This document shows, piece after piece, positions 6,344-14,013 of a DNA stretch of 22,859 bases (position 1 is the first letter of the stretch; every line of letters begins with the position of its first letter). The position numbers were made by a program, and so were the translations under genes. Source of the stretch: an uncultured Campylobacter sp. (GTDB taxonomy: Bacteria > Campylobacterota > Campylobacteria > Campylobacterales > Campylobacteraceae). The stretch spans positions 1 to 22,859 of the forward strand of contig NZ_CALIBH010000113.1 of assembly GCF_938045775.1 (NCBI RefSeq), read 5' to 3'. Below the pieces are notes generated by a model. That model saw only the letters and a list, made by a program, of their open reading frames with translations. It ran no database searches and was not told the origin of the DNA.

Positions 6344-8753
6344 GATAATGTGGACTTTGATGGTGGGGATTATGATATTAGGCATAATCATCGCCGGGAA
6401 TTATTTCTCGTCGCTAAGAGATGTAGCGAGATTTAGCACGATTTCGCGCGAGCTAGCTTTGATCGATAACGCCGATAACCGCTTAAATATATTATTTGAT
6501 GCAAAGATCGCAAGAAGGGACTTTTCGATTGCAAATGCCGATATGCGCGGCATCTATCAGGTGCTGCAAGCTCTACAAAAAGACAAAATCATCGATAAAA
6601 TTGGACTTAGCAGCGATGCGCGCGCGATCGGAAGCGCTTTTAGCGATAAAATTTCGCTTTTAGATGAGCTTGGGGCTTTAAATTCGCAGAATTTAATCCT
6701 TTTTCAAAGTCTGCAGCAAAAATTTCTATCCGGTAGCGCAAATGCGCAAAGAGCAAATCTCTACTCTCAAATTTTAGGGCTTAATTATAAAAATCGCTCC
6801 GAGATCTCTGCTTTAAAAAGTGCGCTAGAAAACGCAGATGCGTCAAGCCCCGACGAAGCTGCGTTTATAGGAATCGCGCGGCAAATTTTAAGGAATTTCG
6901 AGCGGCAAAATATCATTGTAAGCGATAATCTCTCGTTGCTCAACGAGCGCTTCGCAAGCCTGCGCGAGCGATTTTCTTACGCTAGCGAGGAATTCTATGG
7001 CTCGTTTATGCAAATGACAATGCTTTACACGGCGGTATTTTTGTCGTTTTTACTGCTTACTTACATCATAAATTCCAATGCTTTGCGTAGCAAGCGCGCC
7101 CTCGCACCCTATAGCGCGCTATGCGAGCAAGCAGGCGAAGCGATAGTTTTAGCAGATCAGAGCTTTAAAATTTTATACGCTAATAAAAGCGCGCTTAGCT
7201 TAAGCGGCTACGAACAAAGCGAGCTGGAAGGAAGCGATCTTGGAGTTTTGATGCCCAAAGATAAAGGGATCGAACTTCCTACGATGGTAAATAAAAGCGC
7301 CAAAGACACGCGCCTACTTCGTAAAAACGGCGAGCTAGCCGACGTGAGCCTAAGACTAGCAAATATCGCGGCTGCGTCCAAGCCGCCGCTATATGCACTT
7401 TACGCTCATGACATCGGCGAGCGCGAGATTATGAAACTAGCTCTTGCGAGCGCAAAAGAGAGTTTAAACAATCAAGTCTATATCGATCATCTTACGGGCC
7501 AGGGCAACGAAGCAGCGCTATATGAGCTAATAAACGCAGAAAAAACGGGCGTAGCGATCTACATCACTATCGTAAATTTTGCAAATTTACGGCTTTTTTA
7601 CAAGGCGGAGACGACGAATGAAATTCTGCGCTCCTTTGCGCGCACGCTTGCAATGTGTATCGAATCGCACGAGATCAAAGCTAGTATCTTTCGCATCCAA
7701 TCGGATGAGTTTTGCCTATTTTACGAGGGACTAAATGTCGCGCGCGATGTGGAGATCATAAATAAATACTTCACCGACAAGGTTTTTAATCTCCATACGA
7801 CCGAGGGCTTTGCCTCCGCGCCTTTAAATATCACGATGGGCGTAAGCGAGCGTGCCGACGTAGCGGGCGGCGCAAATAGGGTCTTTCAGGCGGTTATGGC
7901 GATGTATGAGGCGCAGAGCAAAAACGAGCACGTGGGCTTTTACTCGCGTCCAAATGCGATTGAGGAAAAATATCTGCAAAATCAGATTATGATCAACACT
8001 ATTCAAAACGCGATCAAGAAAAATCAAGTCTTTGTGCTTGTTCAGCCTATATTTGATATTACCCACCGCGATCCTAGCGGCAACACATACGGCACCGAGG
8101 GTGGCGACTATGTCCCGTTAGTATATGAAATTCTAATCCGTCTAATCGACCGCTCGGGCAAGACGCGCTGCCCGGGTGAGTTTATCGATATCGCAAAGCA
8201 AACCTCGCTCTACATCCCGCTAACTCAGGTTGTAATAAACGAAGCCTTTCGCTTGCTAGACCGCTTCGCAGGGACTTGCTTTAGCATAAATCTTTCATAT
8301 TTTGACATCGCAAACGAAGGTATCAAGGAGCTTTTAGAGCGTAAGCTCGCATCCAGCCCAAATGCTTCAAATTTATTTATTGAAATTTTAGAAAGCGAGG
8401 AATTCGACGATTACGAGAGCCTACGCAGCTTCATCGCCGTAGCCAAAAACTATGGCTGCAAGGTCGCAATAGACGATTTTGGCAGCGGATACTCCAACTA
8501 CTATAGAATTTTAACGCTTGATGTGGATTACATAAAGATCGACGGAGCGCTCATTAAAAACATCGCAAACGATAAAAACTCGCGCGCTATCGTCGAAACC
8601 ATCGCTAACTTCGCGCGCAAGCAGGGCTACGAGCTCATCGCCGAATACGTAGAAAACCACGAAATTTCAATCATCTTAGAAGAGATGGGGATTAAATATA
8701 TGCAAGGCTACTTCTACAGCAAACCGATGGAGCCCTCGAGGATAAAATTCTAA
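6333..8753 (+). CDS. Membrane PAS-GGDEF-EAL protein, likely c-di-GMP phosphodiesterase
   Basis: 806 residues. A membrane helix (about 6-24), a periplasmic helical sensor region (25-225) and a second helix (229-248) are followed by a PAS domain (about 258-360), a GGDEF-like domain (about 383-540) and an EAL domain (about 555-800). The GGDEF signature is degraded to QSDEF (456-460), so cyclase activity is unlikely. The EAL site looks intact: E599-I-L, N653, E684, D714-D715, K735, E771 and Q791. The expected role is c-di-GMP hydrolysis controlled by a periplasmic and/or PAS signal, affecting motility or adhesion. The ATG at 6333 follows GGAGG and overlaps the peroxidase gene. That pairing suggests the sensor region responds to the periplasmic redox or peroxide state; this is inference. 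Confidence 0.88.
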   Translation: MKDKIMWTLMVGIMILGIIIAGNYFSSLRDVARFSTISRELALIDNADNRLNILFDAKIARRDFSIANADMRGIYQVLQALQKDKIIDKIGLSSDARAIGSAFSDKISLLDELGALNSQNLILFQSLQQKFLSGSANAQRANLYSQILGLNYKNRSEISALKSALENADASSPDEAAFIGIARQILRNFERQNIIVSDNLSLLNERFASLRERFSYASEEFYGSFMQMTMLYTAVFLSFLLLTYIINSNALRSKRALAPYSALCEQAGEAIVLADQSFKILYANKSALSLSGYEQSELEGSDLGVLMPKDKGIELPTMVNKSAKDTRLLRKNGELADVSLRLANIAAASKPPLYALYAHDIGEREIMKLALASAKESLNNQVYIDHLTGQGNEAALYELINAEKTGVAIYITIVNFANLRLFYKAETTNEILRSFARTLAMCIESHEIKASIFRIQSDEFCLFYEGLNVARDVEIINKYFTDKVFNLHTTEGFASAPLNITMGVSERADVAGGANRVFQAVMAMYEAQSKNEHVGFYSRPNAIEEKYLQNQIMINTIQNAIKKNQVFVLVQPIFDITHRDPSGNTYGTEGGDYVPLVYEILIRLIDRSGKTRCPGEFIDIAKQTSLYIPLTQVVINEAFRLLDRFAGTCFSINLSYFDIANEGIKELLERKLASSPNASNLFIEILESEEFDDYESLRSFIAVAKNYGCKVAIDDFGSGYSNYYRILTLDVDYIKIDGALIKNIANDKNSRAIVETIANFARKQGYELIAEYVENHEISIILEEMGIKYMQGYFYSKPMEPSRIKF

Positions 8754-9332
8754 CCTCATCTCGCCGCGGCTTATAGCCCGCCTCTTTAAATTTATGAGCC
8801 AAAGATTGCCTTCGCAAGGCGAGAAATTCTGATTTAGCAAGCCGCCGCTTTAATTTATACGGAATTTATCTTGGCAAATACTACGAGGTTTTATCGCGAA
8901 CTTATGGCGCGCCTTATAGCTAGGATTAGCTTGGCAAATGAAGTGAGAGCTAAATTTAAAATTTGATAGCAGATTTATGGATGAAATTTTACGAAGTTCA
9001 AAATTTTAAAATTTTAAGCCATAGAATTTTAAAATTTGAAATGCGCTAACTGCAAATTTAAGGCTAAATTTTAAAATTCCGTAGCGATAAATTTTAAATT
9101 CCGCGCCTTAAATCCGCCTGCAAATTTTAAAATTTTATGGCGCAAATTTTCAATTCATTCATATAATAAACATTTCGCGCGAGCTTTACAAAATAAAATT
9201 TTAGTGCGCCTCGCTCTAAATAACGATAGAGCTTTCAAATGCAGGCGGAATTTTTAAGCGCAAACTTTCTTGCTTTCAGCGAGAATGAGCTTAAATTTTA
9301 GGCTTTAGCGCATTAGCTCAAACAAATTCGCT
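8754..9332. other. 579-bp spacer of AAATTTTAAAATTT-type repeats, no gene seen
   Basis: No credible reading frame or RNA gene. The stretch is dominated by the palindromic core AAATTTTAAAATTT and variants, repeated at least six times between about 8940 and 9140. Convergent transcription from both sides ends here. Confidence 0.6.
8997..9040. repeat. Long AT-rich inverted repeat (possible bidirectional terminator)
   Basis: TTCAAAATTTTAAAATT (8997-9013) is matched, apart from one extra A, by the reverse complement of AATTTTAAAATTTGAA (9025-9040), with an 11-nt loop. It lies between the converging EAL and CoA-transferase genes, so it could end transcription from both, but it is about 250 bp past the EAL stop and very AT-rich. 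Confidence 0.5.
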
Positions 9333-9339
9333 CTAAGCC
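9301..9339 (-). terminator. Hairpin at the 3' end of the CoA-transferase gene
   Basis: GGCTTTAGCG (9301-9310) pairs, with one bulge, with CGCTCTAAGCC (9329-9339), which contains the TAG stop of the minus-strand gene. No strong U-tract follows, so it may be a weak terminator or only an mRNA-stabilising stem. Confidence 0.35.
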
Positions 9340-10841
9340 TTCATACTCCCCGTATCTTTAAATCTTTGATGCCACGACAGCGCCTCGCTTAAGATGTGTG
9401 GAGTATGCCCCGCACAGGGCTGCGCACATGCCCGCTCGAAATAATCTCTCAGCGCGTCTTGGTAAGTGGGATGCGCGATGCTTATCATCGCGCGAGCCCG
9501 TTCGCGAGGGCATTTGCCGCGCAGATCGGCGATGCCGTATTCGGTGATGATGACTTGAGTGTCGTGCTCGGTATGATCGACATGGCTCACGAATGGCACG
9601 ATAGCGCTGATCGCGCCGTCTTTAGCGAGCGATGGGCTAAGAAATAGCGACAAATACCCGTTGCGAGCGAAGTCACCGCTACCGCCGATGCCATTTTTCA
9701 TCTGCGAGCCCATGACGTTAGTGGAGTTTACATTGCCGTAGATGTCTGCCTCTAGCATGCCATTCATCGACACGATGCCAAGCCTTCTAATAAGCGCTGG
9801 CGAGTTGGAGACGTCTTGTGAGCGCAGTATGATGTGCTTGCGGTAGAAATCGATGTTTTTTTGAAATTCCTCGACGCCTGCGGGGCTAAGCGATAGCGCT
9901 GTGGCACTTGCAGTACCTACGACGCCTCTTTTGATGAGATCTAGCATGCCGTCTTGGATCACCTCGGAGTAGCATTGCAGCCCTTGGTAGCCAGCATTTT
10001 GTAGCGAGCTAAGCACGGCGTTGGCGACGTTGCCGATGCCCGATTGTAGCGGCAGTAGCTTCTTTGCGGGAAGTCTGCCGCAAGCTTCCTCGTTTTTTAA
10101 GAATTTTACGACATTGCACCCGATCGCACTTGAAATTTCATCCACGGCAGTAAAATTATTGACGCGATCATGCGTCCTAGCCTCTATGACAGCGACTACT
10201 TTGGCGGGATCTACATGCATGTAGGGGCTACCTACGCGATCGCCTACGTGCTTGATCGGCAGATCCTCGGCATGTGGCGGCAGGCGCAGATCCGTAACGT
10301 CGTGAATGCCCTCCAGCTCAAGTGGCTGGTAGTAATTCACTTCTAAAATCACGCGATCGGCGATATCGAGCCAGGCTTGGTTGTTGCCTAGCGATGTGGA
10401 CGGCACGAGCTCGCCGCTTTCTTTAATCGCCACCACTTCGATCACAGCAAAGTTTAGATGCGGAAAAAAGCCAGCCTTAAGCTGCGCGGCAAGGCTTGAT
10501 AGATGCACGTCCGCGTATCGCACGGCGCCGCTATTTATCGCACGGCGCATATCGGCATCCGTAAAAAACGGCGCGCGAAAGCTCACGGCACTTGCTTTTG
10601 CCAAAACTCCGTCTAAAAGCGGATCGGTCGATGCGCCTGTAAAAATTTCGATTTGATAGGGCTGGTCTTTTTCGTGCAGTGCTGTCGCTCGTTGTGCCAG
10701 AGCCTGCGGCAGCGCTAGTGCGCAGCCCGCCCCAACAAAGCCGCTAAAGCCCACCGATGCGCCATTTGGGATAAGCTCGCAGGCTTCCTCGGCGCTCATA
10801 ATTTTTGATTTTAGATATTTGTTTTGCACGCGTGAGTTCAT
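9333..10841 (-). CDS. Acetyl-CoA hydrolase/transferase family, succinyl-CoA:acetate CoA-transferase type
   Basis: 502 residues, the usual length of the AarC/Cat1/Ach1 family. These cytoplasmic enzymes move CoA between succinate and acetate through a glutamyl-CoA intermediate. The catalytic glutamate is E293 in CYSEVIQDGM, preceded by the glycine-rich oxyanion motif QSGIGNVANAV (266-276). The second conserved loop, NGIGGSGDFARNGYLSLF (about 383-400), is complete, and the N-terminal SVGFSGFVGAG and the late ITEYGIADLRGKCPRERA are family hallmarks. The ATG at 10841 follows AGGACAG. The gene is monocistronic with its own promoter, and no acetate kinase or TCA gene is adjacent. Such an enzyme can replace succinyl-CoA synthetase in the TCA cycle or make acetate; the direction cannot be told from sequence. 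Confidence 0.9.
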   Translation of the reverse strand: MNSRVQNKYLKSKIMSAEEACELIPNGASVGFSGFVGAGCALALPQALAQRATALHEKDQPYQIEIFTGASTDPLLDGVLAKASAVSFRAPFFTDADMRRAINSGAVRYADVHLSSLAAQLKAGFFPHLNFAVIEVVAIKESGELVPSTSLGNNQAWLDIADRVILEVNYYQPLELEGIHDVTDLRLPPHAEDLPIKHVGDRVGSPYMHVDPAKVVAVIEARTHDRVNNFTAVDEISSAIGCNVVKFLKNEEACGRLPAKKLLPLQSGIGNVANAVLSSLQNAGYQGLQCYSEVIQDGMLDLIKRGVVGTASATALSLSPAGVEEFQKNIDFYRKHIILRSQDVSNSPALIRRLGIVSMNGMLEADIYGNVNSTNVMGSQMKNGIGGSGDFARNGYLSLFLSPSLAKDGAISAIVPFVSHVDHTEHDTQVIITEYGIADLRGKCPRERARAMISIAHPTYQDALRDYFERACAQPCAGHTPHILSEALSWHQRFKDTGSMKA

Positions 10842-10869
10842 TTTCTGTCCTAGCCGTGATTTGGGCGAA

Positions 10870-10898
10870 ATTATAATATTTTTGCGCTAAATTTCAAA
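10870..10898 (-). promoter_or_regulatory. Promoter of the CoA-transferase gene
   Basis: On the minus strand TTTGAA (10898-10893) and a perfect TATAAT (10875-10870) are separated by 17 bp, placing the start site near 10863 and giving a leader of about 22 nt. Confidence 0.55.
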
Positions 10899-10920
10899 AT
10901 CTAAAATTTCGTGCGCGAGC

Positions 10921-11160
10921 TAGGCTATAGAGCAAAATATGAGGCGCGATCGGTTGGGATACGTCGCCAAACGCCTCCGATCAGGCTTTTTTGCTTCGGC
11001 GGTTTGAAATACGCGCTTGCGCGAGCGCTCGGTAAATAGGGTTTTAAGCGTGATTGGAGCTTGGCTTGATAGTCTCGCTGCGATACTGCAAATACTCGCC
11101 TTGCGCTTTGCATCGCAACCTTTTAAGTTTAGTCTACACTCATATGTACGGAGAGCTTTG
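10921..11160. other. Intergenic stretch without an identifiable gene
   Basis: The space between the CoA-transferase promoter and the Sel1 gene holds only short frames with no binding site and no family resemblance. A GATCGG ... CCGATC pair and a small GCGCT/AGCGC stem are visible near 10950-11030. They form no terminator or RNA I recognise. Confidence 0.4.
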
Positions 11161-11190
11161 TGCGGGCAATGCTTTGCTATGTTGCCCGCA
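11161..11190 (-). terminator. Hairpin just past the Sel1 gene stop
   Basis: TGCGGGCAA (11161-11169) and TTGCCCGCA (11182-11190) are perfect 9-bp arms around a 12-nt loop. They begin 6 nt beyond the TAA stop of the minus-strand Sel1 gene. The stem is strong and well placed for termination, but no U-run follows on that strand. Confidence 0.5.
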
Positions 11191-11196
11191 GCAATC

Positions 11197-12003
11197 TTAT
11201 TCGATAAGACTTTTTATAGAATTATATGAACGGCAGGCAAATTGCACAACCTGTGCAGATTTCTCATTTTTAGCGAGAGGATCCGCCTTACCGAGTTCGC
11301 ACGCTTTTTTATAGTATCTTGCCGCCTCCAGTTTATCTTTATCTTCTGCATACGCGGCGTATGCCGCGCAAGCACTCCATTGGTCGTCGGCACCGTTGCA
11401 AGCTTTCTTGTAAAAATAGGATGCTTTTTTATTGTCCTTTTCTGTACCGAAATCGCCCGAATGATAGATCCCTCCTAGTATTGTGCAACCCAATGCAAGT
11501 CCTTTATCACATGCTTTTGTGTAGAATCCAATCACCTTTTTATCATCTTTTTCTATGCCGTTTTCCTCATATTCGCCCGTATAATAAGTTGCCGACATAT
11601 AACAAGATAAACCATAGTTGCCCTCACACGCCTTTTTAAATAATTCAAGCGCTTTTTTATGATCTTGTTTAACATTTCCTCCTAAGTGGTATTGATAAGC
11701 AAGCGATGTGCAACCGCGTACCGATCCTCCATCGCACGACTTTTTTATTAACTCAAACCCTTTTTTGCTGTTTTTTTCCACACCCTTTCCGTCGCCGTAC
11801 AATATCCCTAGCTTTTGGCAGGCATCGTATTGATTGCAATCGCAACATTTTTCGTAAAATTTGGCAGCATTGGCGTAATCTTTATCGATCTCCGAAAATA
11901 TGTCCCCCGGTAGAGTGCTCGTACACTCTTCGCAATCTTGCTTCGCCGTCTGCGTAAATGCAAAAGTCCATAATAAGGTCAAAACCAAAACAATCTTTCT
12001 CAT
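11197..12003 (-). CDS. Cysteine-rich Sel1-repeat (Hcp-like) exported protein
   Basis: 268 residues. A signal peptide (MRKIVLVLTLLWTFAFTQT) is followed by about six Sel1-like repeats of roughly 36 residues, each with a cysteine pair closing the helical hairpin: CDGGSVRGC, CEGNYGLSC, CDKGLALGC and CNGADDQWSAC are the clearest. Alternate repeat ends read KKAxxxYKKAC. This is the layout of Helicobacter/Campylobacter Hcp proteins, which are secreted or periplasmic disulfide-rich scaffolds, some of which bind penicillin-like ligands; the job here is unknown. The start ATG has a GGAG-type site (AAGGAGAAAAA). It lies 19 bp behind a small membrane protein gene with which it probably shares an mRNA. 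Its DNA is clearly AT-richer than the flanking genes, which may mean foreign origin. Confidence 0.85.
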   Translation of the reverse strand: MRKIVLVLTLLWTFAFTQTAKQDCEECTSTLPGDIFSEIDKDYANAAKFYEKCCDCNQYDACQKLGILYGDGKGVEKNSKKGFELIKKSCDGGSVRGCTSLAYQYHLGGNVKQDHKKALELFKKACEGNYGLSCYMSATYYTGEYEENGIEKDDKKVIGFYTKACDKGLALGCTILGGIYHSGDFGTEKDNKKASYFYKKACNGADDQWSACAAYAAYAEDKDKLEAARYYKKACELGKADPLAKNEKSAQVVQFACRSYNSIKSLIE

Positions 12004-12022
12004 TTTTTCTCCTTATAAAAAT

Positions 12023-12313
12023 TTATTTCTTCACATTAAAAAAGTCATCTGGATGTTCGAGCGCCGATAAACAAAATTGTTTCTTAAGCTCGTTGGACAT
12101 TTGCAAGCCTGCCTCTAGCTTCATCAATATATACGTTCTTCTTAGCTCGTTATTTTCTTGCTTTAGTTTTTCTGTTGTGAGCCTAACTAGCCTATCGCAG
12201 CTATTAAAACCCGTTTGTGAGTAGCCTTCTTTACTGCCCGATTTATTATTTATTGCTTCCCATATTACGATAATACAAAAGATAATAAAGACATTTTTTA
12301 AAAAATTAAACAT
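12023..12313 (-). CDS. Small single-pass membrane protein, unknown function
   Basis: 96 residues from the ATG at 12313, chosen because AAAGAGG sits 5 nt upstream. An in-frame ATG at 12343 is an alternative: there the G8 tract would itself act as the binding site, 7 nt away. The N-terminus is one hydrophobic helix (FLKNVFIIFCIIVIW), and the remainder is a polar, probably helical domain (LTTEKLKQENNELRRTYILMKLEAGLQ) with Cys in CDRL and FCLSA. I recognise no family. It lies 19 bp upstream of the Hcp-like gene in the AT-rich patch. The helix plus coiled-coil-like segment suggests an inner-membrane-anchored accessory, but that is only a guess. Confidence 0.65.
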   Translation of the reverse strand: MFNFLKNVFIIFCIIVIWEAINNKSGSKEGYSQTGFNSCDRLVRLTTEKLKQENNELRRTYILMKLEAGLQMSNELKKQFCLSALEHPDDFFNVKK

Positions 12314-12350
12314 ATAGCCTCTTTGGTTAAGATTTTTTAGCATAATTCTA

Positions 12351-12358
12351 CCCCCCCC
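12351..12358 (-). repeat. Homopolymeric G8 tract (C8 on plus strand) upstream of the small membrane protein
   Basis: Eight consecutive C residues on the plus strand read as G8 on the coding strand, 38-45 nt before the preferred ATG and 7 nt before the alternative ATG. G tracts of this kind are the typical phase-variable sites of Campylobacter, usually at eight or more bases. Confidence 0.7.
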
Positions 12359-12567
12359 TAAAAAATCGTTAAATTTAAATTTTATCTCGCGCTTTATAGC
12401 TGGCGTCATTTAAATCGGTTAAATCCATGCTTTGAAATTTATTGTTCGCGGTGTATGTCTTCTCTCGTTCGTATCGGTATTTTGAAAAATCTACATTAAT
12501 TAAAATTTTGCCGCCGTGTGGGAAGCGGACGATTCGAAATTTTTACTTCGCGCTTTAAAGGGGCAGC

Positions 12568-12596
12568 TTTGCTGAAATGCGTAAAATTTCAGCAAA
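12568..12596. repeat. Perfect 11-bp inverted repeat
   Basis: TTTGCTGAAAT (12568-12578) and ATTTCAGCAAA (12586-12596) flank a 7-nt loop. A T-run follows only on the plus strand (12597-12600), whereas the neighbouring genes are on the minus strand. It may be a terminator for antisense transcription or a processing site. Confidence 0.5.
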
Positions 12597-12616
12597 TTTT
12601 ATACTTGCAAAATTTT

Positions 12617-12650
12617 AAAATTCTACCGCCGCAAAATAGGGTGGAATTTT
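12617..12650 (-). terminator. Hairpin at the stop of the 172-residue Sel1-like gene
   Basis: AAAATTCTACC (12617-12627) and GGTGGAATTTT (12640-12650) form an 11-bp stem with one G-T wobble, touching the stop codon. On the minus strand the stem ends in TTTT and runs into more A/T, consistent with intrinsic termination. Confidence 0.5.
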
Positions 12651-13167
12651 ATCTCTGCGGCTTGCCGTCGCCGAATTTTGCGACTATCTCATCGCTGCAG
12701 CTCTCCTTGGGTGCCCAACCATCGCGCTTCATCCGCGCCAGATTGTCGCATGCCTCCTGCGAGCCGCCTTCGCAAAGCTCGTCGTATATCACGAGGCTGC
12801 GGCACTGCCCACTCGCGAAACTCTCCAGCGCCGCCGCGTTGCCCAGGCAGGCTCGCTCGCGCAAATCGCTCATCGCGTGCTCGCCTGCGCCGCTCATTTT
12901 ATCTCCCTGCTTCCGCTCAGCGAGGGCGGCGAGCTCGCAGGCGTCTGCGAAAAAGCCCTGCGCTTTGAGGCGGTTTCGCACGACGCCGCGACCGCCCAGA
13001 TCGTATCTCATCGCCGCTTCGTAGCATGCGGCGGCGTCCTTTTTACTGCACTTTGCTAAAAGCGCGCTAGTTTTTGCACCGCTAAATTTAAACTCTTTGG
13101 TTTCGCTGCCCGCGTTTGCCAAACTAAGCGCCAGCGCCGCTGATAGCGCAAGCTTTAAAGCTTTCAT
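12649..13167 (-). CDS. Cysteine-rich exported protein, short Sel1/Hcp-like
   Basis: 172 residues with a clear signal peptide (MKALKLALSAALALSLANA, likely cleaved after ANA). The mature part has repeated cysteine helices typical of Hcp proteins: KCSKKDAAACYEAAMRYDLGG, ACELAALAERK, ACLGNAAALESF and LCEGGSQEACDNLARM. The repeats are less regular than in the neighbouring gene. It is a periplasmic or secreted scaffold of unknown ligand. The start ATG follows AAAAAGGAG at good spacing. It is one of three such genes in a row on the same strand, 142 bp downstream of the next one. Base composition is GC-rich like the surrounding chromosome, unlike the AT-rich paralogue. Confidence 0.75.
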   Translation of the reverse strand: MKALKLALSAALALSLANAGSETKEFKFSGAKTSALLAKCSKKDAAACYEAAMRYDLGGRGVVRNRLKAQGFFADACELAALAERKQGDKMSGAGEHAMSDLRERACLGNAAALESFASGQCRSLVIYDELCEGGSQEACDNLARMKRDGWAPKESCSDEIVAKFGDGKPQR

Positions 13168-13309
13168 CTTTGCTCCTTTTTCGTTTATCCGCTCGCACGC
13201 TTCGATTTACCGCCTCATCGCGCACTGCACTCGCACAGCCCGCTAAAATTTAAAAGGCTTGCGCGCTCTGTTTGCGCTCGAAGCTCGTAATTTTACCGCC
13301 TCTGTCGCG

Positions 13310-13876
13310 CTAATTTTTCGGCAGTAGATCGAGCACCGCGCAGGCGCGCTTGTTGTGCATTTTGCATGCCTTATCTAGCGCTTGCCCCGAGAGCTCAAAG
13401 CTTTGAGGGGTGCCGATTCCTTGGAGATATTTGACCGACAGCTCGTAGCACGCTTCGCTGCTGCCGGCATCACACTGCTCGCGAAAAAGCTCAAACGACG
13501 CCACTACGTCCTTTTCTACGCCCAAGCCCCGCCCTAGCGCATCTGCGTAGAAAAAACACGACAGCTGATCTTTGCGTTCGCAGCCGCTTTTTAGACCGCG
13601 TGCGACGCGCTCGCAGGAGCCTTCGTCGCTTTTTACGATGCAGCTTTGCAGATCCGCCCGCGAAATTCCGTCCGTTTGAATGACCGCATCGGCGCTGCTT
13701 TGCGAGCCGGCGCTTGCTTCGCCGCTCTTTAGAAAGTGCGCGCTTTGCGCGGCGGTCTCGCCGATACTCGTTGTTTTATCCGTTTTGCCCACCGCAGAAG
13801 CTTTATCCGCTGGCGCGCTCTCGTCGCAGTTTGCCGCAATGGCGCAAAATAGCGCTAAAAATAGAAATTTTTTCAT
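13310..13876 (-). CDS. Cysteine-rich Sel1-repeat exported protein
   Basis: 188 residues from the ATG at 13876, preceded by GGAGGT; a further in-frame ATG at 13903 would add a non-signal sequence. The signal peptide is MKKFLFLALFCAIAA. Residues about 20-75 are a Ser/Ala/Thr/Lys-rich linker without structure. The C-terminal half carries three Sel1/Hcp units with cysteine pairs: CIVKSDEGSC, CERKDQLSC with the following GRGLGVEKDVVASFELF, CDAGSSEAC, and CKMHNKRAC at the end. The middle unit is the best match to the family. Localisation is periplasmic, or anchored to the outer part of the envelope by the linker. The residue before the first mature Cys is Asn, so this is not a good lipobox. Confidence 0.78.
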   Translation of the reverse strand: MKKFLFLALFCAIAANCDESAPADKASAVGKTDKTTSIGETAAQSAHFLKSGEASAGSQSSADAVIQTDGISRADLQSCIVKSDEGSCERVARGLKSGCERKDQLSCFFYADALGRGLGVEKDVVASFELFREQCDAGSSEACYELSVKYLQGIGTPQSFELSGQALDKACKMHNKRACAVLDLLPKN

Positions 13877-14013
13877 ACCCACCTCCGTTAAATTTAGCGC
13901 CATTTTAATTAAAAATGCTGAATTTAAGAGAAATACGCTTCGCCTTAAATTTCAGCTCTGTATCGCAATGTATTTGTAGCGCGAAATTTAAAGCGCGGCG
14001 CCGAAGCGATCTA

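Noticed and set aside
8940..9140. CRISPR array
   Set aside because: Repeats are short, palindromic and irregularly spaced, with no unique spacers of constant length and no cas genes.
10925..11113. 62-codon minus-strand frame between the CoA-transferase and Sel1 genes
   Set aside because: No binding site, no hydrophobic or domain pattern; short enough to be chance.
12518..13024. 168-codon plus-strand frame
   Set aside because: Lies opposite the Sel1-like gene with a signal peptide and strong binding site; the product is Ser/Arg/Pro-rich shadow sequence.
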